64,000 bases of DNA, from the NCBI GenBank assembly GCA_026122225.1, contig JANEZZ010001897.1, forward strand, positions 372,001-436,000, given 5' to 3'. Position numbers and translations under genes: made by a program. This stretch comes from Heloderma charlesbogerti (Eukaryota > Chordata > Lepidosauria > Squamata > Helodermatidae). The notes under the pieces were generated by a model that had not been told where the DNA came from, searched no databases, and saw nothing but the letters and a program-made list of their open reading frames with translations. This document shows positions 53,271 through 64,000 of this stretch, in pieces. Within the stretch, counting starts at the first letter, position 1. Each line of letters opens with the position of its first letter.

Positions 53271-55366
53271 ACAGGCTGGGTTGGGGGCCAAATACTGTGG
53301 AAGTTTATTTATGGGGAAGGTGTAATTCTAACCAGTTGCTTTGTTTTTACTGAACTCTGAACCTCCTGCCATTGGCTTTGGCATCTCCTTTCAGTAATAC
53401 ATAGACAGCAATCTGTTCTTGAATACTGTTTATAAAAGAGAACTGAGGTTTGCATGTCTCATTTTTAAAAGGTACTTGTGATTGTTCCAATTAATTCTGT
53501 ACCTATAATGTCAAAGGGAATGAAAAATGTGTTGTGCTGTGTGGTTCTGTCACCACTGATTTGAGCCATTAGAGACTGCAAGTCTTGGGGAATTCTAAAT
53601 GCTAGTATGTGCCTGGAAGTAAGTTTGGGGTTGCTTCCTACATGGAGAGCATGTTCAAGGAAAAGTCATACGAAGCAGCCCTAGTTGCAGGCAGTGACAA
53701 TGCATTCTATGGGGCAAGTGTTGACTGGCTGAATAACAGCACTTGAGAACTGGATCACGTGACCCCTGCTACTGAGGGAATGCATCTGAATCTTATTCTA
53801 CCCTCTACCCTCCCTTTGTGCCTCTTTGGGAATTGCAAAGAAGAGAAGCACAAGGGACGACAGAGTCTTACAGGACTGGCTTACACCTTCCTGCGTGCTG
53901 AAGAGGTGGTGATAATCATCCACATACTGTCTCTGCCTCGTAGCATGAGTAGCTTGCTCTGGCAGCAGCTGTTACGCTTTATGTTAAGGGAGAGTGGCAC
54001 CTGGCAGCATCGGGGCAGTATAATTGCTTTATAAAAGTAGATCTGGTTAAGAACGAGTAGATTTCTGGAAGTGTTACCTCTACCACCTTTGGGGGAGCCA
54101 TGCAGAGGTCGACTACTCCTGCAAGCCTCTACTGACAAAAAGGAGTATCTTTGCAATCCCCAGTTAGAGGATGATCTGTGAAGTGGCTCTGGGACACCTC
54201 CTTAAAGAGTTCAGGCTTGGTGCCTATTGAGGTCCTCCTCTTATCATTTTCAGTGGCAGTATGCACCCTGGAAAACAATGTTCTACCATTTTGCCAGTGG
54301 CCAAAGCAATGGTTTTGCTACCCTTTGCAACAACAACAAAAGTTTCTTCGCGTATGTTACATTGGGTATAAAAGTACAGTAATTCATATTCTTATGTTTT
54401 ATCTTCCTTGCATAATTGAAATAATTGTATTGCTAGTCCATTGGATCAATCCAGTGCTTCAGTATTGTGAATGTGGCTGTCATTTTTTCCTTTCCGTCTT
54501 AAATAGTATTAAATTCAGAATTTGGTACTCCAGATCAAGCCCATTTTGTTCTTCATCTCAGTATTCTGCTCCCCCGCAGTAGTCAGCAATGGTCAATAGC
54601 CCTTATTACAAAACTGGCCTTGAGTCTCTGATTTGACAAGAGCCTACTTCTCACTGAAATGGTAAACTTGTGTCTGGGTCATACCACTACCTCAGAATCC
54701 AGCTGAGAACTACTGCGCCCTTTTTTAAAAAAAAAGAAAAGAAAGAAAAAAATCTACATAGAAAACTAGATGTTAGTGAGAAGGGTAAGCTAGACCCTTT
54801 TTTCTGATGTCTGCAGTGAGACAAGCTTACCATCTCAGAGTACTAGGCCGTTTCAGGAGTTTCAGCATGCTTTGTTGTTTCCTGTGAATTTAGCTAACCT
54901 GCAATGGAAGAGGTGGCTTTGTTAGAATGAACTCTCTGCTGTCCTCTATCCTCCAGCCAAGTGATAGTGTTATGCTAAATATGTCCCTGTTCACAGTAAG
55001 CTTCTCAGGATGGCATTTGCTGACTCCATGACTGGGTTTGGATGACACAAGAGGCACCAGATTGCACATGCAACCTTGCTCAGGGTTTGTGTCGCATGAA
55101 CCTGGTGAGCATGGGTGATGGAGGGGTTAAACAACCCTAAAACAGACCATGGTTTATACGAGGGTTGTTTATCCCTTGCATAATCCATGCTCACCAGGTT
55201 CAGATGACATGACAACCCCCGAGCAGGGGTTGCATATTCAAAATGGCAGCCATATGCATTCTGCGTGGCCTGCAGCCTCACCGTGGGTTAAATAACCCAT
55301 GGTGGGCTGTCATGTTGTGCAAACATCCCCCATGTATGTGCTCTATGCCAGGCAGGTACTAATAAA
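53271..55366 (+). other. TMEM41A: TMEM41A 3' UTR and downstream (extent inferred)
   Basis: No coding sequence. The nearest clear AATAAA is at 55361-55366, after a foldback element, so the true UTR probably ends earlier at a variant signal. The ORF at 53759-54034 has no recognisable similarity. Confidence 0.4.
55033..55330. mobile_element. Foldback element related to 51.6 kb
   Basis: GGTTTGGATGACACAAGAGG at the left versus GGGCTGTCATGTTGTGCAAAC at the right. GGGGTTAAACAACCCTAAAA and GAGGGTTGTTTATCCC form an internal inverted pair, and TGAACCTGGTGAGCATGG / CATGCTCACCAGGTTCA another. Confidence 0.6.
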
Positions 55367-58300
55367 GACTGGTCTGACCATTGTACTGGGGCAACTTGGA
55401 ACTGAGAGAATAGGGAGGGTGAAATGTCTGTGGCCTGAATTAAACTGAGCAGAAATTATGTCTTATGCAAGTGCCTTACCAACTGTGTGTGTTTATATGG
55501 CAATTGTACTTGTACTAAATTAATGGTAGTGAAAACTATTGATGTAGTTGTGGTTTGTGTAAAGGGATCAAAGTATATTTTTAGCTACTTCTGATGAGTG
55601 ACATCTTAAGCACTGTGTCTTCAAGAGCTCTTCCCCACAATAAGAAAAAAGCCGTTTGCTTTCACTCAGTTTCTGGTAGCTTACCTTTATCTGTCAGCAA
55701 GAAAACAGCATACAGAGGGCTATATTTTAGCATCATGCTGTAATAGATACTTCTAAGGGCAAGGGGGCACAGAGCCAAAAAATAAGGTACCACATCCTTT
55801 AGTAATAACAGATATAATTGGTTAAGGAAACAGTCTGAAACTACACAGCCTACATTTATATGGCACTGCAAAGAGGGTGCTGCCAAACACACCCCGCAAA
55901 AGGGTCATTACATTAAGAAGTGCTCAATTCATTGTAGAGAAGTTCATAGTCTGAAAACTACAGCTATATTGTTGAAAATATTTTTAATAGGCACAACTAG
56001 GCAAAGTCTATATGCTTCATAAATTTGTGTTTGGAAAAGCTCAGCATTTTTATATCAAGCTGAATATCCGTCACTATTGGTGACAGATAAAGGTAAACTG
56101 TTTGCATCTTTCTTTGTAACACCCAAACAGATTTAATTTTTTAAAATAATTTGATAATTCTGCCAGAGGAAGGAGGTATAGAACACTGAGCCTTATTGGC
56201 ACTGGATTGTTAAGATCAAGTCTTCAAGTGGCTAAAACGTGAGATATTGGAGAGTCGCTCTAAGGTAGAATTGTGGTTTCTGCTAAAACAGACTAACACC
56301 ACAATCCTACACCCACTTCCCTGGGACTAAGTCCCACTGAACTCAGTGGCACTTCTGAGTAGACATGTATAGAATTGCACTCTAAATTAGTCCTTAGGCT
56401 AACACCTCTAGATAGATGCCTGCTACAGGTGCGGCAAACAGTGATCTGTTAGGGTTACAATTCAGAAAACTAAATAGGAATAAGAAAATGTTATGTGGGA
56501 GGGGGGTGGAATAGGATAGGATGGCTACATTGCAATCAGCTGGAAGGCAGCATTTTTCTTGAAGCGTGAACAAAATTGGTAGGAGACTGGTCACCATTTG
56601 CCAGTTAAGCCACATTCTCCACATGGGGCAATGTTCTTTACCAAAGCAAAAATAAGTGAGTTGCTTGATTTCCTGCTTGCTGAAAACTGAATTGTAGCTC
56701 AAAATTATTTCGGTAATCCTAGATTCCAAAATATTTACTATTTGGCAACCTCAGAAGCATTTGAAGTTTGTTGTTTTTTAAAATCCATTTCTTAGCTGCC
56801 CTTCAAAACCATAGTTTTTCCAGGGTGGTTTACAGTGTAAAATCTAGCAAATCTTTACAAGATTGGGAGATCTGTGCTTGTGTGTTCAGAAGGGGTTCCC
56901 TGGTGTAGGAAAATAGCACAACTCCATTGTGCAGTAATCTGATGATCCGAAAAACACAGCAAGTATTGGGAGACTAAGGTTGCAATCCTATGCATGCTTA
57001 AGTGTGAATCATTGAAGTCCATAGGATATCTGAGTCAACATGCACAATATTGCACTGTAAACCTAAGATCTTATTGAAATCCACAGGACCTACATCCAAA
57101 TAAACATGCATAGGATTGTGCTAAAAGTGATTGTAAAATTATGCTGCTTGCACAAATTTAAGTTCTAGTTGGCATAGAAAAACACTCCCCTGATGAGCAC
57201 TAGTCTGTAGTTAAATAAAAAGGCAGATGAAGGGGCAAGTGAGTACCTGCTCCAGGTGGCTGCACTACAAGCACAAACCATTTAGAAGTAGCACCAGCCA
57301 GAAGTTGACGTTAAAAGTATATACCTGTTCAATATTTTTTTCCTTTAAATATAACTGGATGGTATGGGCTTAATCACCACTCTCAAGTGCTCTATGAAGT
57401 AATTTTCATTATTCCGCTGGCACTATCTACATGTACTTTTCAGTATATAATTAGCAATTTTACAGGTTATATTATCCACAAGGTCCTGGAAAAAAATCTT
57501 TGGAAATACAGACTTCCATCCAATAGCTCAGGCAATTTACCAAGCATCTACTTATTCCCTCCTTTTTTGGTGTAATATATGTAGCTGCACCACATTGGAC
57601 ATACGAGCCTCTAAGCACATGAGGTACACTGGCTTTTATTCCATGCATCTGTTTTGATAGTCAGTCTTGTTCCCAATTGTTATACGCTGTTCAATACAAA
57701 AACAAAAAATCAAGTTTGCCTCAGGAAGCCATAGAGTAGGGAGAAAAGACGGCACAGGAGATGAAATTATCATTTCATATGACACACAAAACCAGTAACT
57801 CGCACTAACCATTAGCCACCACACTAATTGTGCCATAGCTGGACCCAGTAATTAAGAATTATAAGAGAGGTGAACATGTCCTGAACAAGTCATTTGCCTC
57901 CAAAGCTATTTTCAGTTTCCATTGCTTAGAATAAGCATACTTTAGATTGCTGTGTCATTACTGGCAAACCCTTAATGAGGCAGTTAAAATATTGAAATGC
58001 CCTTGCACAAAATAGTTGTAACACAGCAAGAAGATTCACCCTTGATAACAACATGCATGGCAATACTGTCTAATAATCTGAATGAGATGATTTGTTTGGT
58101 TTATGGCATTGAATTAAAGATTCAGTACAAGAACTAAATCTAGACTCTGCAATGAAGAATCATCTATTCCTTTGCAGTCCCTAATATGCTATCAGAGAGT
58201 TAACACAAAGACTGGACTATTTTCCTACCCTAAAACAAGAATACATTTTTTTTGTTGGTGGTGTGCTAAGAAAGCATTTCTTGTGCCACCTGGGTCCTTG

Positions 58301-59889
58301 AATACAAATTCAATGTAATGTGTGAAAAAAGCATGATGGCTACCTTCTTCTGCCAGTAATTGTGACACTGCTTTCTAGGAAAGAGAAGGACAATACATTG
58401 TGTATTTCTCAGTACCAGCATTACTAACTCTCAAAGTTCTGACCATGTTTCTTAATATTTAGTGCTTTGGAGTGTTGTTCCCAGAGAATAAAGTAGGTAC
58501 AATCAGTACCTTTTATTGGACCTACAGAACAGAGCAGGCTTTTTAAAGAGCCCAAAGTCACAGAAATACCTGAGAGTCTGTTTCCACATTAAAATGTGTT
58601 TAGCCCTCACACTTAAGAGAAAACTTTAAAAACATAACTTGTGTATTCTAGGAGAACATCAGCCATTTAAAATCTCATCTCTGGTAGACCAGTATGTTTT
58701 TAGACCACAATTCATGGCCATCCAAATTTTAGGGTTAGCAATTTTATCCTTTTTGAGGCAGAACATGTACAGAATTTTTGGAATACTACCATAGCATTAT
58801 GCCATGTCTCTGTTTAGAGCCAGGCTACATGCTATGCCATAGAAAACTGGATCCCTGTGACACAGTCTCCCCCTTTGCCTTAAAATCTAGGAGTGCTTAC
58901 TGTGTAACATGGCATCGTCCCATGAGTTGCTCTGCCTCAAGCAGTAGCAATCAGTGATATGGAATGAGTACTAGGAAACTCACCATGTGACACTACTGCA
59001 TCATGTGGCAAGTGCTCCTAGACATTATAGCACTGCAGGGATGGCATTTTCAGCTGCATCATCATGGTGGCCATAACATGTAGTCCAGCAGCTCTGTTTT
59101 ACTATATCAATACCACTGCTTCTCTCTAAGTTAGTAAGCTTGATTGGCTTGGCTTGGTTTCCCCCTTACTTGGATCTCTCTTTAGCTGTGAAATTATATT
59201 TGTTAGAAAAAAATGTGCATTTAGGAGTACCCTTGAGAGTTAATAACAAAGGGTATAATAGCACAGGGAAAGATGGGATGATTAGTCTTATTTATGCTTA
59301 AAATTTAAATTCAACTCTACTTCTTTTACCAGTTTACAACAGAACAGAAACTGCTCAGCCTTAATTGGAAAAACAAAATATTTCTGGAAGAAAGAATCTT
59401 CTCCCTATATTCAACAGCACAAACCATATTTAACAATTTGGCATGATCTACAGTTGAATTTAATGTATGAGTATTAGACACCACCCAAAACAAGTTGCTA
59501 GTTATAGCACCACATTCTTAGGACTACCAATTTACTAGACATCTTAAATCAATGCCCCTTAATCCCTTGAGCTCTTTATTTTATTTATCTTTGGGGATGG
59601 TCAAGGAAAAACTGGGTGTTTTTTGTTTGTTTTTAATGTAAAGGGAAACACAAGACACACATTGCTGGGGAAAGTGTATGTCTCTAGAGACTCTGGCTGC
59701 TAGAGACACATCTTCATGAATTCCTTTTGAACCTTCAAATAGCCTCTCAAAGAACTGCACTGTGCAGTGTGACATCTGCAGATGCAGAATATGTGCAAAT
59801 ACCAAAAATAAACAACCAACGACTACCAGACACAACAGAGACCATTAAATCAGACACATTCTCCCTTAGTGAAGAGATTTCCTCTAGGG

Positions 59890-59985
59890 AGAAGCTATAG
59901 TTCACTGGTAAAGCATGTTTTGTATGCATAAGGCTCAATACTTCCACTTTAAGGACCACAAAAAAATCCTTTGCCCAAGATCCCA
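59890..59985 (+). repeat. tRNA-derived SINE remnant
   Basis: AGCTATAGTTCACTGGTAAA, GCATGTTTTGTATGCATAAG and GCTCAATACTTCC match the head of the second tRNA-SINE family. The body is lost. Confidence 0.5.
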
Positions 59986-60465
59986 GACACTCTTGCCTGT
60001 CAAAGTTGACAGTTCTTATATCCTGGGCAGGAAGCATTAGCATGAAACTCCTCAAAGAAGAGATAGTTAGAAAAAGTTAGCATTGAGCAAATGCTTCATG
60101 TGGGAAAAGCAGCATGCAGCTTTTTGCCATTCTTGACATGATCACTCACTTTGCCGTATTTCAAAAAAGGAAATTTTCCAAGAACATATTCAGCTAACCC
60201 TGGGCTGTTAAACTGGAATCTTCATGTCATAGGGTGAGGGTTCATTGCCAAACAGTCTGCTTGTTTGAAAGTGTTATTAGCAAAGCAGGCAGTTACCAGT
60301 TCAGAGATCATCTCCACAACATCCTTTTGAGTAAGACACCCATAACACTACTGTGTTAGTAATAATGAAGCAGAGTACTTGTCTACAGTGACCAGGAAGA
60401 ATGGGGTAAAACTCAAAAGATAAATAAACAAAGGCTGCAAAATAGTTGCTATTGACAGTTTAATT

Positions 60466-60744
60466 CAGAGGTGGGGAACTTTGGGCGATCCAAATTGTGT
60501 GTGTATGCGTGCGTGCATGTGTGTGCATGCGTGCATGAAAAAATTGTATTCATAGCTGCTATGAAACACCAAAAGGGTAAAATTTAACTGACCCATTTGG
60601 CGTTCCACAGCAGCTAAAAATGCTATTTTTTTCCTTTTAAAAAGCTTTTCTTTTTTAAAAATTGAATTCCTCCAAATTTGGCAGGGTGGCAGAGGCTGCA
60701 CTGGGGGTCGCATGTGGCCTAGAGCCACATGTTGCCCGCCCCTG
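60466..60744. mobile_element. hAT-like MITE with an internal GT/GC microsatellite
   Basis: CAGAGGTGGGGAAC ... GTTGCCCGCCCCTG imperfect termini. An expanded TGTGTG/GCGTGC tract lies at about 60497-60540. Confidence 0.6.
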
Positions 60745-61473
60745 ATTTAGATCATGCCAAGAAGACAAGCTTTCCCAAAGGAAGCACCAAGTTATGTGTC
60801 TGAATTAGGTTTCTGTGGTGCTGCTCACATGTGCAGTAATATGCTGCTCTCTCACAGCTTGGCCCATATACCAATGGAATGGCATTTATTGGATGGAGTG
60901 TGAATAACTAACATCGATGGGACCCTCAAAGATAGTAGTTCACCCTCAAGCTATATAGCTAGGCAAAAAGGGCATAAGCTGCCAGGAACAACTTTGTTCG
61001 GAGTAAGCAGAACTCAGATCATTCTGATGTAAGCATACAAAGCTCAAGGAAGTCTTGTCTTTAGGAGAGGGAGATGCCACTTCAAGCGAACAGGACTTAT
61101 TTGTTTATGTTTCAGGCAGATATATCACTGTGTTCTGGGCTGCAGCAGGGAGGCTAAAACATGCCAAGATGTTTTAGGATCTGCATCTGACCCATTTTAC
61201 ACTCCATGCACATGCAGCCCAGCACTGCTTCAACTTGCTGCTACTGGCCTACTCCATGTTTTATTGTCCATTGGCTGCTGCAACCAACAAGATAAGAGTG
61301 GCTTATACAGATATGTAAAATGTCTGGAAATTTTGAAGCCATGGAAAAAAGTGGGGGATTTTCATGTTTTCCTGGGGGGGGGGGAAACAACTTTGGGAAA
61401 AAATAAAAAATAAGCAACACTTATTCTTTTTTAGCATTCATTACAGACCTAAAGTCACTTTGTTGCTTTAGGA

Positions 61474-61609
61474 CAGTCTTCCCCAATCTGGTAACCTCCA
61501 GATATTTTGGACTTCAGTTCCCATCAGCCCCAGGCAGCATGGCCAATGCTCAGGAATGCTGGGCATTATAGTCCAAAACATCTGGAGGGCACCAGGTTGG
61601 GGAAGGCTG
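61474..61609. mobile_element. hAT-like MITE, CAGTCTTCCCCAA ends
   Basis: CAGTCTTCCCCAATCTGGTA ... ACCAGGTTGGGGAAGGCTG termini are inverted repeats of about 18 bp with few mismatches. Mirrored inner words CCAGATATTTTGGACT / AGTCCAAAACATCTGG give a near-complete hairpin. Confidence 0.75.
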
Positions 61610-62639
61610 CCTTAGGAACACAAAGCCACCTTAATGTTCCTAAAGTTATATTATGAGTACCTTGGTTTGCTCATAAAATAACTTTATTTTAAAACTTTTA
61701 AAAGTAAACTCAGTAAATTTGTAATTATTGTCTGAATAAATTATTACTTTTAAATTTAATATAGCAATATAGCAAATGATAATTTTATGAGCAAACTAAG
61801 TTTTACATGATATATTTTAGGTTCCTATTTTATGTCTGACCAGTGAGAACTTCTGCAAATAGTCTGACCGGCGGGAACATGGAATAACTGGGGGAAGACT
61901 GGTGTACAGTATCTGTTCCTGTTTTTAAGGAAATTAATTTTATTTAGCTGAGAAAGTCTCAGTAATGGTAAGCAACTATATTTAATTTTAAGAAGCTTTA
62001 AGCAATCCCAACCTACTATTTGAAGAGTGACATTTTATTCACTTTTGTAAATAATTTCCGTTCATGAACATCTTATTTTTTTGTTCACTTGGAAAGGTTG
62101 TCTCTCATGGTGGTGTCAAACCCATGCCTACACCAGAGGAACCAGGCTACTGAGTTTCTTGAGGTAGAGAGGGTTTATTCTAGTGGCAGCAGTTAAAAGG
62201 TTTTATAGCTGAGGCAGCATTTCCTAGTAATCTAATTGAGAACTTTATTACAAACTGTGGCAGTGAGTTATATAGACCCAAGCCTCAAAATTATTTTTTT
62301 TTAAAGAAACACAGATGGGATAATGCATGTGCTGTTCTGCCACATCTGGTGACAGTGGCAGGATAACCTACAAGGTTTTTTACTGTGTGGGTTTTAGATT
62401 AGAATTACATTAATTGACTGCTACAGCATCTCAGAAGAACAAGCCCAGAAAGGACTCTGTAGAACAAAACCCAGTCTGTCAGGAATGTGCATTTTCTTCC
62501 ATTTTATGATATGGTGACTGTACTCACATGTTGGGAAACTGAGCATGACATGAAGCATCCCTACTTGTTTATCAGTAAAAGATATATTTGATCAATAATT
62601 TTAATAAGGAATGGAAGAAATAGTGGGAGGGTGCTATTG

Positions 62640-62757
62640 TCCCTGTGTCCTGCTTGTGGGTTCCCTGTCAACAGCTGGTTGGCCATTGTGTGAACAGTAT
62701 GGTGGACTAGATGGATCTTTAGTCTGATCCAGCATGGCTCTTCTTATGTTCTTAGCT
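62640..62757 (+). repeat. CR1/L3-like LINE 3' tail
   Basis: TCCTGCTTGTGGGTTCCCTG, GTTGGCCATTGTGTGAACAG, GTGGACTAGATGGATCTTTA, GCTCTTCTTATGTTCTTAG. Same terminus as 49.84-49.92 kb. Confidence 0.65.
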
Positions 62758-64000
62758 ATGCTGGGAATCTTAGAGAGGATAAACAAAACATTTTCCCCCA
62801 TTGCTTCATTATTTCCAGACATTTTACATCTGTAGTCTTTCTATTAAAGTCTTCTTATTACATATTATTACATTTCAGGTGGGGGGAAGGCTGGGTAACA
62901 ATATATAAACACTTTGTCTTAAATTCTAAAAGAAAATATTTCATAATCCAAAGCTGTTCCATTTTTTGGAAAAAAACAAAACAAAAGTGGTCCTTGGGCA
63001 AAAAAAACTTTTTTTACTGATGTCCTCCTGTTTCAGTTATTTTTGGCCCGGGCGTTCACATCACTAGACCAATAGAAGATCATTAGGTCACAACATTGGC
63101 GCTTGCTCCTCCTGGGATAAGGAGCCATGGAGCAATTGAACTGGGACCAATATGTTGTGCTACAATAAACCCTGCCTTCAATCTACAGAAATTAAAATAA
63201 ATAATAACAACATAACTTATGATCCATGTAGTCCAGCTACAGAATTTTAAAAATATGGAATAATTTAACCCATACAATACTGCTCTCTGTATTAGTAAAG
63301 CATTTCCCTTCATTTTGCCACTAGGCTATTAATTTAAAAAAAATCAAATCAAATGTAAACAAACAGTAGCACAGCATGCAACCCATCCTTGCCCTTCATT
63401 TTGGAGGCAGGGTGAGGGGTGCAACTGCTACTCACTACCTTAAATATGAATCCTGCTAGGATACAATTTTACACACCACACAAAGAGCCTTTCTTCCCTG
63501 AATGTAATTAGCTAGACACACAATGGGGGTACAGCCAACATCACTGTTAACACTTTGGTTATAAAACCAAATTATAAATGTGTCATTTTTGTTTTGCTCC
63601 AGCTGAACATTTCACTTAAAGGAGCCATGATTATAAACCCCAGTGAGTTGCTTAGGAAGAATGAGGTATTGCAGAAGGAAGGTGGAATACCTTTCCCTTA
63701 GGAAAGGCAATAGAGTCGGGCCCGCTCCTGTCCAAAATCCACCACTATGGAAATATGGCTTAGGCTCCCTCAGACCCAAAATGAAGCACATTCTCCCCTC
63801 ATCACATTTCAAATGCTACTTTGCATCAAGACTGGCAAGCTGCCAGTGCTTCCATATCAAAACAGCACTAGACAAACAACAGAGAGGCGCATAGTGTGGT
63901 CCAAGCCATGCAATTCTCCTGGTTTCATCCAATGACAACCCTCCCTTATTGTGTCCTAGCAGAATGTCAGCTACAGTAGGGACAGTTACAGTTTCTTCCT

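Larger units (their letters stand above)
55367..64000. other. Non-coding interval, no gene recognised
   Basis: Contains hAT-like MITEs (60466, 61474), a tRNA-SINE remnant (59890), an LINE 3' tail (62640) and short AT-rich sequence. The part 57.2-59.9 kb is poor in recognisable repeats and could be intergenic or a 3' UTR on the minus strand (MAP3K13 would be expected convergent with TMEM41A from human order). No kinase or MAP3K13 exon seen. Confidence 0.45.

Noticed and set aside
55367..64000. MAP3K13 exons expected from human synteny
   Set aside because: No kinase, leucine-zipper or C-terminal MAP3K13-like exon seen on either strand.

Overview
The window looks like nuclear DNA of a squamate reptile, most likely a lizard. 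The evidence is split vertebrate genes with long introns, a nearly intact Bov-B (RTE) LINE, a CR1 LINE with an intact ORF2, old L2/L3-like LINE ends, tRNA- and 5S-derived SINEs, a DIRS-like element, and many short inverted-repeat elements (MITEs). There is no bacterial, plasmid, CRISPR or viral content. I reconstructed the genes by hand from splice sites, reading phase and remembered human orthologues.

Layout. (1) 1-5180, + strand: the last coding exon and 3' UTR of IGF2BP2. Its final intron carries a deleted DIRS-like element with inverted terminal repeats (542-3674). (2) 9124-41573, - strand: the complete SENP2 gene (SUMO protease). It has 17 coding exons with fully compatible phases, 556 codons plus stop, and a full His-Asp-Cys triad. 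Its introns hold a truncated CR1 (9.99-10.90 kb), the Bov-B (11.17-14.29 kb), and a CR1 with an open 961-codon ORF2 plus the end of ORF1 (28.39-31.82 kb). They also hold L2 ends, SINEs, MITEs and several near-perfect palindromes. (3) 41.1-43.3 kb: a CpG-rich divergent promoter region shared by SENP2 (-) and TMEM41A (+). Between the start codons lie a foldback palindrome, an L2 tail and a 316-bp internally deleted Bov-B with its own target-site duplication. (4) 43138-53270, + strand: complete TMEM41A, 5 exons, 259 aa, a VTT/DedA-type membrane protein. (5) 53.3-64 kb: TMEM41A 3' UTR, then non-coding DNA with MITEs and LINE tails. I could not see the next expected gene (MAP3K13 in the human order).

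The gene order IGF2BP2-SENP2-TMEM41A matches human 3q27 in order and relative orientation. The exception is LIPH, which lies between SENP2 and TMEM41A in human and is absent from the 1.56 kb separating them here. The three genes do not form an operon or pathway: IGF2BP2 binds mRNA, SENP2 processes and removes SUMO, and TMEM41A is a membrane protein. I found no undescribed functional system. The most interesting signals are the missing LIPH, the re-mobilised short Bov-B in the divergent promoter, the lightly damaged LINEs, the DIRS-like element beside a splice acceptor, and two related long foldback palindromes.
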